41,450 nt of DNA from NCBI GenBank assembly GCA_900770265.1, contig CAAGJR010000210.1, forward strand, positions 1-41,450. Reading direction: 5' to 3'. Positions 29,749 to 37,958 of the stretch are shown piece by piece. The position numbers were made by a program, and so were the translations under genes. The notes under the pieces are model-generated. The model was not told the origin of the DNA. It saw only the letters and a program-made list of their open reading frames with translations, and ran no database searches. This DNA comes from an uncultured Acidaminococcus sp. (GTDB lineage Bacteria; Bacillota; Negativicutes; Acidaminococcales; Acidaminococcaceae). Positions within the stretch are counted from its first letter, which is position 1. Every line of letters begins with the position of its first letter.

Positions 29749-30740
29749 GCGTATTTCCCCTTTCCCTGGGCCGGACGGATGGAAACATCCCCGGCCAGTA
29801 CCGTTGCCACCGTACCGTCTTCCTTCCGTACCTGCAGGGCCCCGGTGCTGTCGATATCCATCGCCGTGCCCACATAGGTCTCATCCGGAGCAATGACCTT
29901 CACCTGCTTGCCCAGGGTGATGGAATACTTCCGCCACTGGTCGAAGATGGCCCCGAACCCGTTTTTGCAGGCCTCGTCGTAGTACAGTTCCATATAATCC
30001 AGTACCTTGGCTAGAAGGGCCACCCGGTCCACCTTGCCGCCGGTCACGTCCGCAATGGAAATGGCGGACGCCCGCAGGTCTTCCGGAACCATTTCCTTCG
30101 GCACGCACACGTTGATGCCGGTACCGCACACCAGGTAGTTGATGTGGCCGAATTCGGCGCTCATTTCCGTCAGGATGCCCACCAGCTTCTTCCCTTCCAG
30201 CAGTACATCGTTGGGCCACTTGATCTGGGCTTCCACGCCGCAGACTTCCCGGATGGCCCGCACCACGGCCACAGCGGCCAGCAGGGTCATCTTCGGGGCT
30301 TCCTGGGGCAGGAACGTGGGCTTCAGCAGCACGGAGAACCACAGGCCCTTGCCCTTGGGGCTGAACCAGCCCCGCCGCAGCCGGCCCTTGCCGCCGGTCT
30401 GTTCCTCCGCCACACAGACGGTGCCGTCGGCCGCCCCCTGGTCCGCCAGTTTTTTCAGCACTTCGTTGGAGCTGACCACGCTTTCTTCATAGCAGATGTG
30501 CCGGCCCAAAAACCGGGTGTGGAGCTTTTCACCGATTTCCGAAGGCAGCAGTTTGTCGGGCACACTGGTGAGCACATAGCCCTTTTTCGTGAAGGCCTCG
30601 ATGCCGTAGCCTTCCTCCTTCAGCACCTGGATGTGTTTCCACACAGCCGTCCGGCTGATGCCCAGGGTCTTGGCCAGTTCCTCTCCGGACACCGGTTCCG
30701 GAGCCTTGTCCCGCAAAATCTTCAAGATCTCGTTCCGCAT
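29745..30740 (-). CDS. birA: Bifunctional biotin ligase / biotin repressor BirA
   Basis: A 331-residue biotin-[acetyl-CoA-carboxylase] ligase with an N-terminal winged helix (residues 1-60, GISRTAVWKHIQVLKEEGY). The ligase core shows EEQTGGKGRLRRGWFSP (biotinyl-AMP loop), IKWPNDVLLEGKKLVGIL and a small C-terminal SH3-like domain. The DNA-binding domain predicts control of biotin genes, likely including its own operon with bioY. The start is the ATG at 30738-30740, 8 bases after AAAGGAA; a start 8 codons earlier has no site. No convincing BirA box was found in the short upstream region (30741-30800). Confidence 0.94.
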   Translation of the reverse strand: MRNEILKILRDKAPEPVSGEELAKTLGISRTAVWKHIQVLKEEGYGIEAFTKKGYVLTSVPDKLLPSEIGEKLHTRFLGRHICYEESVVSSNEVLKKLADQGAADGTVCVAEEQTGGKGRLRRGWFSPKGKGLWFSVLLKPTFLPQEAPKMTLLAAVAVVRAIREVCGVEAQIKWPNDVLLEGKKLVGILTEMSAEFGHINYLVCGTGINVCVPKEMVPEDLRASAISIADVTGGKVDRVALLAKVLDYMELYYDEACKNGFGAIFDQWRKYSITLGKQVKVIAPDETYVGTAMDIDSTGALQVRKEDGTVATVLAGDVSIRPAQGKGKYA

Positions 30741-30789
30741 AACAGCGCTTCCTTTCGTTTCCATATGTCTATCAACAAGTTAACACAAC

Positions 30790-30795
30790 TGTCAA
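30790..30795 (-). promoter_or_regulatory. Possible -35 element of birA-bioY
   Basis: A consensus TTGACA on the minus strand; 17-18 bases downstream only weak -10 candidates (ATAGAC/TAGACA). It overlaps the T-rich tail of the ftsH 3'-end module. Confidence 0.4.
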
Positions 30796-30800
30796 AAGGA

Positions 30801-30923
30801 AAGGCTGTGAAACTTCACAGCCTTCCTCTTCATTTCTTCAAAGCCTGCGAAAGCAGGCTTCCTTCAGCTAGTGACTAGTGACCAGTGACTAGTGACTGAA
30901 TCAGCCATGGAAACGGCTGATTC
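30801..30923 (-). repeat. Heptad-hairpin 3'-end module, copy C, behind ftsH
   Basis: Minus-strand order: hairpin GAATCAGCC/GGCTGATTC (30898-30923) starting at the base after the ftsH stop; heptads GTCACTA, GTCACTG, GTCACTA, GTCACTA; GCTGAAGGA; hairpin GCCTGC/GCAGGC (30843-30858), a compensated variant of GCCAGC/GCTGGC in other copies; final hairpin AAGGCTGTGAA/TTCACAGCCTT (30801-30824). Confidence 0.75.
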
Positions 30924-32861
30924 CTACGCCTGCGGTACTTCCCGCGGTACCGGCGCCACAGCCGGTTCCTCGGACGGTTCCTTCACCGGGATGGGCCCGA
31001 TGGGAGCCGGATCCCCATCCTTGGGTTTGTTGGAGTCCTCTTTGGGAGGCACTTCCCCTTTTTCCAGGATGTGGCCGTACTTGATCAGTTCTTCCACTTC
31101 GTGGCCTTCCAGGGTTTCCCGTTCGATCAGGTTCCTGGCGATCAGGTGCAGCTTGTCCATGTTGTCGTTCAGCAGCTTGACGGTACCTTCGTAGGCTTCG
31201 TCGATGAACCGGCGGATTTCGCCGTCGATCTGGGCTGCCACCTTTTCACTGTAGTCGTTCTGGCGGCCGATATCCCGGCCCAGGAACACCTGTTCCTGAC
31301 GGTGGCCGAACGTCACAGCCCCCAGCACTTCGCTCATGCCGTATTCACAGGTCATACGGCGGGCCAGTTCCGTAGCCCGCTGCAGGTCGCTGCTGGCGCC
31401 GCTGGAGATTTCGTGCAGTACCAGGGCTTCGGCCACCCGGCCGCCCAGCAGCACTTTCAGCTGATCCAGCATCTCACTGCGGGTCGCATAGTACCGGTCT
31501 TCCGTAGGCAGGCTCAGGGTATAGCCACCGGCCCGGCCTCTGGGGATGATGGTGACCTTGTGCACCGGATCCGTGTGATCCAGCAGCATGCCCACCAGGG
31601 TATGGCCCCCTTCGTGGTAGGCCGTCAGCCGTTTTTCCTCGTCGGTGATGACCCGGCTCTTCCGTTCCGGTCCCATCATCACCCGTTCGGCGGCTTCTTC
31701 CAGGTCGCTCATGGTGATGGTCACCTGGTTGTTCCGGGCTGCCAGCAAGGCGCCTTCGTTCACCAGGTTGGCCAGATCCGCCCCGGTGAAGCCGGGGGTC
31801 TGGCGGGCGATCACGCCCAGATCCACACTGGGATCGATGGGTTTGCCCTTGGTGTGGACCCGCAGGATGGCGCGGCGGCCCCGGATATCCGGTTTGTCCA
31901 CCACGATCTGCCGGTCGAAACGGCCCGGACGCAGCAGGGCCGGATCCAGGATATCCGGACGGTTGGTGGCGGCGATCATGATGATGCCTTCGTTGGCCCC
32001 GAAACCGTCCATTTCAACCAGTAACTGGTTCAACGTCTGTTCCCGTTCATCGTGGCCGCCGCCCAGACCGGCACCTCTCTGCCGGCCCACGGCATCGATT
32101 TCATCGATGAACACGATGCAGGGTGCATTCTTCTTGGCCTGGTCGAACAGATCCCGTACCCGGGAGGCGCCCACGCCCACGAACATTTCCACGAAATCGG
32201 AACCGGAGATGCTGAAGAACGGCACACCGGCTTCCCCGGCAACAGCCTTGGCCAGCAGGGTCTTACCAGTGCCGGGAGGCCCGTACAGCAGTACGCCCTT
32301 GGGGATCTTGGCCCCCAATTGGTTGTACTTCTGGGGTGCCTTCAAAAATTCCACCACTTCTTCCAGTTCCTGTTTGGCTTCGTCAGCACCGGCCACATCC
32401 TTGAACGTGACCTTGCTCTTGCCGTCGCCGTACAGTTTGGCTTTGCTCTTGCCGAAGCTCATGACCCGGCTGCCGCCGCCCTGGGCGTTGTTCATCATGA
32501 AGAACCACAGGATCACGATGACCACCATGGGCAGGATGGACGTCAGCAGGTTGCTGAGCATGGAGGGCTGGGGCGGCAGTTCCGCCTTGATTTCCACATC
32601 CCGGGCTTCCAGGGTTTCCACCAGTTTGTTGTCCCGGGGGGCGATGGAGGTGAATTCGGCTCCGTTCTTCAGTTTGCCCTTGATCACGGAGTTGTCCACG
32701 ATGGTGACGCTCTTCACTTCATCCTGCTGGACTTCCTTGATGAAGTTGCTGTAGCTCATTTCGTTCTTCGGGGTGTTGGATGCATTGTAATAATCGTAGA
32801 TCCAGACGCCCACGATGACGATGAGCAGGTAAAATACAAGGTTGCGGATAAACTTACTCAC
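30924..32861 (-). CDS. ftsH: ATP-dependent zinc metalloprotease FtsH
   Basis: A 645-residue membrane-bound AAA+ protease for quality control of membrane and short-lived proteins. Two transmembrane helices (about residues 6-22 and 103-122) flank the external domain. The AAA module has Walker A GPPGTGKT (194-201), Walker B IVFIDEID (249-256) and the second region of homology ATNRPDILDPALLRPGRFD. The zinc motif is HEGGH (416-420) instead of the commoner HEAGH; the HExxH ligands are intact. A Pro/Glu-rich tail ends the protein. The start is GTG at 32859-32861 after GGAAAGGAG. It follows tilS-hpt, the common tilS-hpt-ftsH order. Confidence 0.97.
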   Translation of the reverse strand: MSKFIRNLVFYLLIVIVGVWIYDYYNASNTPKNEMSYSNFIKEVQQDEVKSVTIVDNSVIKGKLKNGAEFTSIAPRDNKLVETLEARDVEIKAELPPQPSMLSNLLTSILPMVVIVILWFFMMNNAQGGGSRVMSFGKSKAKLYGDGKSKVTFKDVAGADEAKQELEEVVEFLKAPQKYNQLGAKIPKGVLLYGPPGTGKTLLAKAVAGEAGVPFFSISGSDFVEMFVGVGASRVRDLFDQAKKNAPCIVFIDEIDAVGRQRGAGLGGGHDEREQTLNQLLVEMDGFGANEGIIMIAATNRPDILDPALLRPGRFDRQIVVDKPDIRGRRAILRVHTKGKPIDPSVDLGVIARQTPGFTGADLANLVNEGALLAARNNQVTITMSDLEEAAERVMMGPERKSRVITDEEKRLTAYHEGGHTLVGMLLDHTDPVHKVTIIPRGRAGGYTLSLPTEDRYYATRSEMLDQLKVLLGGRVAEALVLHEISSGASSDLQRATELARRMTCEYGMSEVLGAVTFGHRQEQVFLGRDIGRQNDYSEKVAAQIDGEIRRFIDEAYEGTVKLLNDNMDKLHLIARNLIERETLEGHEVEELIKYGHILEKGEVPPKEDSNKPKDGDPAPIGPIPVKEPSEEPAVAPVPREVPQA

Positions 32862-32917
32862 ACTTGACTCCTTTCCTGCCTGGGGCGCTTCCCGCTTTGC
32901 CTCAGGACATGGAGAAA

Positions 32918-33457
32918 TTATTTTTCATACACGGAACGTTTCAGGACGCCGATGTAGGGCAGGTTCCGGAACTCTTCGTCGTAATCCAGGCCGAAGCCCA
33001 CCACGAATTCGTCGGGGATCTCGAACCCGGCATAATGGGGCAGGACCTTCACCAGCCGGCGTTCCTTCTTGTCCAGCATGACGGCCACCTTCAGGCTCTT
33101 GGGGTTGCGGTTGTGGAACAGTTCGCTCACTTCCTTCAGAGTCAGGCCCGTATCCACCACATCATCCACCAGCAGCACGTTCTTGCCGGCGATGTTGCGG
33201 CTGGTATCGTAGTCGATGTCCACTTTCCCGGAGGATTTCGTCCCGGAACCGTAGGAGGATGCCTTGATGAAGTCGATGCGCACCGGCACGGTGATGTGCT
33301 GGGTCAGTTCCGTCAGGAAGTAGGCGGCGCCCTTCAGCAGGCCGATGACCACCAGTTCTTCTCCGGCGTAATCCTTGCTGATCTGGGCCCCCATTTCAGC
33401 GATACGGGCTTTCAGCGTTTTTTCATCGATCAGGACTCTTTCAATTTTGTCGTTCAT
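32918..33457 (-). CDS. hpt: Hypoxanthine phosphoribosyltransferase
   Basis: A 179-residue purine-salvage enzyme making IMP/GMP from hypoxanthine/guanine and PRPP. The PRPP loop is VLLVDDVVDTGLTL, preceded by the pyrophosphate-loop region VIGLLKGAAYF and the flexible loop SSYGSGTKSSG; GFGLDYDEEFRNLPYIG is the typical C-terminal metal and base site. The ATG at 33457 follows AAAGGAGCG and overlaps the 3' end of tilS by 17 bases, so translation is coupled. Confidence 0.96.
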   Translation of the reverse strand: MNDKIERVLIDEKTLKARIAEMGAQISKDYAGEELVVIGLLKGAAYFLTELTQHITVPVRIDFIKASSYGSGTKSSGKVDIDYDTSRNIAGKNVLLVDDVVDTGLTLKEVSELFHNRNPKSLKVAVMLDKKERRLVKVLPHYAGFEIPDEFVVGFGLDYDEEFRNLPYIGVLKRSVYEK

Positions 33458-34493
33458 TTCTTTGACGCTCCTTTTGTGCTAACTTGGCAGCCCGTTCTTC
33501 TTCCCGGGACCGCTGGTTCTTTCCCACCATCAGCCGGCCGTTCAAATAGATCAGCCGGACACCGCCGGGGACATCCAGGGCTTTGTTGCCCACACCCCGT
33601 GCAATCATATCCAGGATTTTCTGGACATGTTCATAACCGATTTCTGCGCCGCCCACGTTCCGGGCCAGGATCCGGATCACCCGGCTCTGGAGCGCGGCCG
33701 GCAGGGCCGCAAATTCCTTTTCCACCTTGATATCCCAGGTGTCGAACACTTCCCGGCCGTAGCAGTTGATGTACCGGGTGGCCTGGTGCTCCAGATAGGC
33801 TTCGTCATCTGCCGCCAGAGCTGCAGCCTGGGCCAGCTGTTTACGGATCTGGGGATTTTGGGTCTCCAGCAGGGGCAGCAGCTTCTGCCGCACCCAGTTC
33901 CGTTTCAACGTCAGGTCCCCGTTGCTGCTGTCCTCACAATAGGTCAGCCCCTGTTCCTCGCAGTAGGCTTCCGTATCCCGCCGGGTAATGCTGAGGAAGG
34001 GCCGGGCCAGATACCCGCTTACGGGCAGCATCCCCCGCAGGCCCCGGGTACCGGCGCCCCGCAGCAGGTTCAGCAGCACCGTCTCCGCCTGGTCGTCCCG
34101 GTGATGGGCCAGGAAGATGGCTTTGGCATCCGCTTCCTTCCGGCAGGTTTCCAGCGCTTCATAGCGCAGCCGCCGGGCCGCGTCCTCCACGGAAAGGCCC
34201 TCTTTCCGGGCCAGGTCGCCGGCGTCCACATCCACCCGTTTGAAGGCGAGACCGTTCTGCATGCAGTAGTCTTCCACCAGACGGGCATCCCGTTCGGCTT
34301 CGTCGCCCCGCAGATGGTGCTGGACATGCACCACCAGGACCCTTACCTGGTCCTCTTCTCCCTGTTTCGCCATGGCATCGGTCAGGGCCAGGGAGTCGGC
34401 ACCCCCGCTGCAGGCGGCGATCACCGTGGTTTGAGGCTGCCAGAGTGGAGAAGCTGCCACCAGTTTCTTCATGCTGTCTTCTAAAATACTCAC
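33441..34493 (-). CDS. tilS: tRNA(Ile) lysidine synthase TilS, short form
   Basis: Converts C34 of the tRNA-Ile CAU anticodon to lysidine with ATP and lysine. The PP-loop is ACSGGADSLAL near the N-terminus and HHRDDQAETVLLNLLRG is the second TilS signature. The product, about 350 residues, lacks the C-terminal TilS_C domain present in B. subtilis and E. coli and ends in a charged tail (SREEERAAKLAQKERQRNE), recalling short TilS proteins such as that of Aquifex. Start is uncertain: GTG at 34491-34493 is 10 bases from GGGGTG; a GTG at 34500-34502 is too close and an ATG at 34470-34472 is possible. Confidence 0.92.
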   Translation of the reverse strand: MSILEDSMKKLVAASPLWQPQTTVIAACSGGADSLALTDAMAKQGEEDQVRVLVVHVQHHLRGDEAERDARLVEDYCMQNGLAFKRVDVDAGDLARKEGLSVEDAARRLRYEALETCRKEADAKAIFLAHHRDDQAETVLLNLLRGAGTRGLRGMLPVSGYLARPFLSITRRDTEAYCEEQGLTYCEDSSNGDLTLKRNWVRQKLLPLLETQNPQIRKQLAQAAALAADDEAYLEHQATRYINCYGREVFDTWDIKVEKEFAALPAALQSRVIRILARNVGGAEIGYEHVQKILDMIARGVGNKALDVPGGVRLIYLNGRLMVGKNQRSREEERAAKLAQKERQRNERQN

Positions 34494-34511
34494 GTCTTCC
34501 ACTCACCCCTT

Positions 34512-34543
34512 AATAAAAAAAGGTACTTCCGAGGAAGTACCTT
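34512..34543 (-). terminator. Terminator of the S1-domain gene
   Basis: AAGGTACTTCC-GA-GGAAGTACCTT, followed on the minus strand by seven T, between the S1 gene (stop at 34553) and tilS. tilS therefore needs readthrough or its own weak promoter. Confidence 0.8.
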
Positions 34544-34552
34544 CTGTGTTCA

Positions 34553-35071
34553 TCAATCTCCTCTGCGAGCACCACGGCCGCCCCGTTTGGATTCCGTATT
34601 CCGTTTCAGATCCAGCAGACGATCATCGCTTTCCTTCAGGAACTTGGAAAGCTTGTCTTCGAAGCTCATGGGACCCGCGGGCCGGGGAGCTCCGTGGAAG
34701 GTTTTGCCTTCGAACCGCTTCTTGCCCTCGAACCGTTTGCCGCCTTCGAAGTGCTTATTCCCGCCTTCGAAGCGTTTCCCTTCGAAATGTCTGTTTTCGA
34801 AGGAATGGCCCGGTTTCCGTTCCGGCATGGGAGCCGGGGGCATCAGGGCTTTCAGAGAAAGGCCGATCTTGCCTTTTTCATCCACCGAAACCACCTTGAC
34901 GGTGACTTTGTCCTTCACTTTGAGGAAATCATGTACATCCTTGACGAAGACATTGGAAACCTCAGAAATGTGAATCAAACCAACCTTATTTTCGGGTAAC
35001 GACACAAATGCACCGAAATTCGTAATCCCGGTGACGATCCCATCTACAACTGCGCCTTTTTCCAAAGCCAT
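34553..35071 (-). CDS. S1 RNA-binding domain protein with FEG repeats
   Basis: A 172-residue protein. Residues 1-75 are an S1 domain (GAVVDGIVTGITNFGAFVSL...GLIHISEV...KVKVVSVD...GLSLKA), like B. subtilis YabR/general stress protein 13. Residues 85-130 are low complexity, with RHFEGKRFEGGNKHFEGG and further RFEGK units, six FEG/FHG repeats in all. The C-terminal part has a helical SFEDKLSKFLKESDDRL and a basic ESKRGGRGARRGD end typical for RNA contact. Function is likely RNA or ribosome binding, details unknown. The ATG follows AAAGGAGGATG. Confidence 0.88.
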   Translation of the reverse strand: MALEKGAVVDGIVTGITNFGAFVSLPENKVGLIHISEVSNVFVKDVHDFLKVKDKVTVKVVSVDEKGKIGLSLKALMPPAPMPERKPGHSFENRHFEGKRFEGGNKHFEGGKRFEGKKRFEGKTFHGAPRPAGPMSFEDKLSKFLKESDDRLLDLKRNTESKRGGRGARRGD

Positions 35072-35107
35072 AGGTCAAAGACATCCTCCTTTTATCAGTG
35101 GGTATTA

Positions 35108-35145
35108 CGTTAACCATTATACCGTTGTTAACGAAATTTCGTCAA
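35108..35145 (-). promoter_or_regulatory. Promoter of the S1-domain gene with flanking inverted repeat
   Basis: On the minus strand TTGACG (35140-35145), 18-base spacer, TATAAT (35116-35121). The inverted repeat CGTTAAC-N12-GTTAACG (35108-35133) brackets the -10 and could be an operator. Confidence 0.68.
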
Positions 35146-35172
35146 GGGGAAAAAGAGGGGGAATCAAGGCCC

Positions 35173-37740
35173 TCAGGCCTCGATTCCCTCGTATTCGTAC
35201 CCGGCTTTCAGGATGGCACTCTTGAAGTCGTTTTCCGGTACCTCTTTGGATTCCTGTACCTGGACCTTGCCGGTGGTGTGGTCGGCTTTGGCGCTGATCA
35301 CCCCGTCCAGGGCCTCCAGGTTCTTCTTCACGTGGGCTTCGCAGTGGGCACACATCATGCCCTTCACGTCCAGTACCACCGTATGGCCGGCAGCTGCTGC
35401 AGCCTGGGGCCGTGCCACCTGGAACGTTGCGTTTTCCACGATGGCTTTCGCCTTGTTTTCCCGTTTCTTGTCGTGGCTGGCGTCATGCAGTTTGAACAGG
35501 TTCAGCCGCAGGGCGTTCATGCACACCGTGAAGCTGGAGATGCTCATGGCTGCAGCCCCCAGCATGGGGTTCATCTTGAAGGAATACAGACCGGCAGCGC
35601 AGGGAATCAGCAGGATGTTGTAGAAGAACGCCCAGAACAGGTTCTCGTGGATGTTCCGCACCGTGCCCCGGCTCAGCCGTACGGCAGCGGACACATCGGT
35701 CAGCTTGCTGTTCATGAGCACGATATCAGCAGAGTCGATGGCCACATCGGCCCCGGCCCCGATGGCAATGCCCAGGTCAGCACGGGTCAGGGCCGGAGCA
35801 TCGTTGATGCCGTCGCCCACCATGGCCACCGTACCAGCCTTCTGCAGCTGACGGATCACGGCTTCCTTGCCTTCCGGCAGCACCCCGGCGATGACCCGGT
35901 CCACCCCGGCCTGTCTGCCGATGGCTTCGGCCGTCCGTTCGTTATCGCCGGTGACCATGACCACTTCGATGCCCATGTTCTTCAGTTCCTGGATGGCCTT
36001 GGCCGAATCTTCCTTGATGACGTCGGCTACGGCGATCATCCCGGCCAGCTTGCCGTCCCTGGCGAACAGCAGCGGGGTCTTGCCCTGGCCGGCCAGTTCA
36101 GCGGCTTTGGCTTTCATGTCAGCGCCCACCAGCCCCAGGGATTCCAGGTAGGTCAGGCTGCCGCCCAGCAGCTTGCTGCCCTTCTGCATTACCTGCAGGC
36201 CGTTGCCCGGCAGGGCCTGGAAGTCATCCACAACATCTGCCTGCATTTTCTGGTTCCGGGCTTCTTCCACCACAGCCTTGGCCAGGGGATGTTCGGATTT
36301 CTGTTCCAGATCATAGGCCAGCTGCAGCAGGGTTTCCTTCGTATATCCATCCGCAGGGACCACGTCGGTGACCTTCGGCTGGCCTTTCGTGATGGTCCCG
36401 GTCTTGTCCAGGGCCACGATATTCACCTTGCCGGCCATTTCCAGGGACTGGGACGTCTTGAACAGGATGCCGTTCTTGGCACCCACGCCGCTGCCCACCA
36501 TGATGGCCACAGGTGTTGCCAGGCCCAGGGCACAGGGGCAGGCCACCACCAGCACGGCGATGCCGCGGCTGATGGCCTGAGCAGCCGGGATCCCGGCGAT
36601 CAGCCAGCCGATGGTGGTCAGGATGGCGATACCGATGATGGCCGGTACGAACACCGCAGACACTCTGTCGGCGATCCGGGCGATGGGGGCCTTGGTGGCG
36701 GCTGCATCGCTGACCAGTTTGATGATCTGGCTCAGGGTGGTGTCTTCCCCGACCCGGGTGGCCTGGCATTCCAGATAGCCGGACTGGTTGATGGTGGCCG
36801 TGGAGACCTTGTCCCCCGGCTTCTTGTCCACCGGCAGGCTTTCACCGGTCAGGGCACTTTCGTTCACAGCAGAAGTACCTTTGACTACCACGCCATCCAC
36901 AGGGATGTTTTCCCCGGGACGGACGGCGAAGATGTCGCCCTTCTGCACTTCATCGATGGAAACGGTGACTTCCTGGCCATCCCGGATCAGCACGGCCGTC
37001 TTGGGAGCCAGTTTCATGAGGCCCTTCAGGGCATCGGTGGTCCGGCCCTTGCTCATGGCTTCCAGCATCTTGCCCAGGGTGATCAGGGACGGAACCATGG
37101 CAGCCGTTTCAAAGTACAGCTCGTGCATGTACATATCGTTCAGTTCCACCGCCGGCGCTCCCTGAGTGGCCAGATAGGTGATCTTATAGAAGATGCCCAG
37201 AGACCACAGGAAGGAAACGGAAGAACCCAGAGCCACCAGGGTATCCATGTTGGGAGCCCCGTGGAGCAATGTCTTGAACCCGCTGGTATAGAAATCCTTG
37301 TTGATGAACATGACGATGATGGCCAGCAGCATCTGGGTCACCATCAGACCCATGATGTTCCCGTCCAGCAGGGACGGAACCGGCCAATCCAGCATGTTGT
37401 GGCCCATGGTCAGGTACATGAGCACGAACAGGAAGCCCAGGGACGTCATCAGACGGCGGCGCAGCCGGGGCGTATCGTGATCCTTCAGGGCCTCTTCATC
37501 AGCCGCCAGTTTCTCGGCGATGCCCTGTCTGGCCTGGGCAGCTCCTTTAACAGAAGCTCCATAGCCCGCATCTTCCACGGCCTTGATGATGTCCGCATCC
37601 GAGGCCGTGCCTTCCACCCCCATGCTGTTGGTCAGCAGCGAAACCGAAACGCCCTTGACGCCCGGAACACCGGCCACAGCCTTTTCCACGTGGGCCTGAC
37701 AGGAAGCACAGGTCATGCCCGTAACGATATATTGTTTCAT
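35173..37740 (-). CDS. copA: Copper-exporting P1B-type ATPase CopA with N- and C-terminal metal-binding domains
   Basis: An 855-residue Cu(I) efflux ATPase. The N-terminal HMA domain has GMTCASC (Cys11, Cys14). Transport residues are CPC (401-403) in the membrane helix VLVVACPCALGLATPV, with the late YN and MSISS helices (AFFYNILLIP; AAAMSISSFTV). The ATPase shows TGES (298-301), DKTGT phosphorylation site (445-449), SEHPLAKA and GDGINDAPAL. Unusually a second complete HMA domain (MMCAHC, Cys797 and Cys800) is attached at the C-terminus by an Ala-rich linker; separate CopZ chaperones have this form. Start ATG after AGTGAGGTTT. Two CsoR-like operators lie upstream. Confidence 0.95.
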   Translation of the reverse strand: MKQYIVTGMTCASCQAHVEKAVAGVPGVKGVSVSLLTNSMGVEGTASDADIIKAVEDAGYGASVKGAAQARQGIAEKLAADEEALKDHDTPRLRRRLMTSLGFLFVLMYLTMGHNMLDWPVPSLLDGNIMGLMVTQMLLAIIVMFINKDFYTSGFKTLLHGAPNMDTLVALGSSVSFLWSLGIFYKITYLATQGAPAVELNDMYMHELYFETAAMVPSLITLGKMLEAMSKGRTTDALKGLMKLAPKTAVLIRDGQEVTVSIDEVQKGDIFAVRPGENIPVDGVVVKGTSAVNESALTGESLPVDKKPGDKVSTATINQSGYLECQATRVGEDTTLSQIIKLVSDAAATKAPIARIADRVSAVFVPAIIGIAILTTIGWLIAGIPAAQAISRGIAVLVVACPCALGLATPVAIMVGSGVGAKNGILFKTSQSLEMAGKVNIVALDKTGTITKGQPKVTDVVPADGYTKETLLQLAYDLEQKSEHPLAKAVVEEARNQKMQADVVDDFQALPGNGLQVMQKGSKLLGGSLTYLESLGLVGADMKAKAAELAGQGKTPLLFARDGKLAGMIAVADVIKEDSAKAIQELKNMGIEVVMVTGDNERTAEAIGRQAGVDRVIAGVLPEGKEAVIRQLQKAGTVAMVGDGINDAPALTRADLGIAIGAGADVAIDSADIVLMNSKLTDVSAAVRLSRGTVRNIHENLFWAFFYNILLIPCAAGLYSFKMNPMLGAAAMSISSFTVCMNALRLNLFKLHDASHDKKRENKAKAIVENATFQVARPQAAAAAGHTVVLDVKGMMCAHCEAHVKKNLEALDGVISAKADHTTGKVQVQESKEVPENDFKSAILKAGYEYEGIEA

Positions 37741-37764
37741 CGTAGAAACCTCACTTTCCTTAAA

Positions 37765-37779
37765 TACCCTACCAGGGTA
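37765..37779 (-). promoter_or_regulatory. CsoR-like operator 1 in the copA leader
   Basis: TACCC-N5-GGGTA, 25 bases before the copA ATG and downstream of the promoter. Same arms and spacing as operator 2. Confidence 0.6.
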
Positions 37780-37797
37780 CCCTTCTCTGTGCTTCTT

Positions 37798-37826
37798 ATG
37801 ATACCCCCATTGGGTACAAATGTCAA
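37798..37826 (-). promoter_or_regulatory. copA promoter with CsoR-like operator 2 in the spacer
   Basis: On the minus strand TTGACA (37821-37826), 17-base spacer, TATCAT (37798-37803). The inverted repeat TACCC-N5-GGGTA (37802-37816) fills the spacer. This resembles CsoR operators (TACCC/GGGTA-type), which are released by Cu(I). No csoR or copY gene is in the window. Confidence 0.7.
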
Positions 37827-37845
37827 GGGGTGAGGTAGGAAATAA

Positions 37846-37882
37846 AGTGGTTAGTGGTTAGTGATTAGTGGTTAGTGGCTGG
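37846..37882. repeat. Heptad array AGTGGTT-type between copA and the HxlR gene
   Basis: Five near-identical 7-base units (AGTGGTT, AGTGGTT, AGTGATT, AGTGGTT, AGTGG). The period matches the 3'-end modules but no hairpins or GATGGA box accompany it, and it lies between two divergent promoters. Confidence 0.6.
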
Positions 37883-37898
37883 CGGCCTGGAGTCAGCC

Positions 37899-37932
37899 TT
37901 CCGATAATACTTATGCGGTATTATAATAATAC
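37899..37932 (+). promoter_or_regulatory. HxlR gene promoter with operator-like inverted repeat
   Basis: TTCCGA (37899-37904), 17-base spacer, TATAAT (37922-37927). ATAATAC-N7-GTATTAT (37904-37924) is a perfect inverted repeat across the promoter, with a third half-site ATAATAC at 37926-37932. Self-regulation is likely for this family. Confidence 0.6.
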
Positions 37933-37958
37933 TATCCAACTGGAATGGAGGAACTGCC

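Noticed and set aside
30741..30800. BirA operator before birA
   Set aside because: GTTAAC and TTGT pieces are present but the two half-sites are not inverted at the usual spacing.
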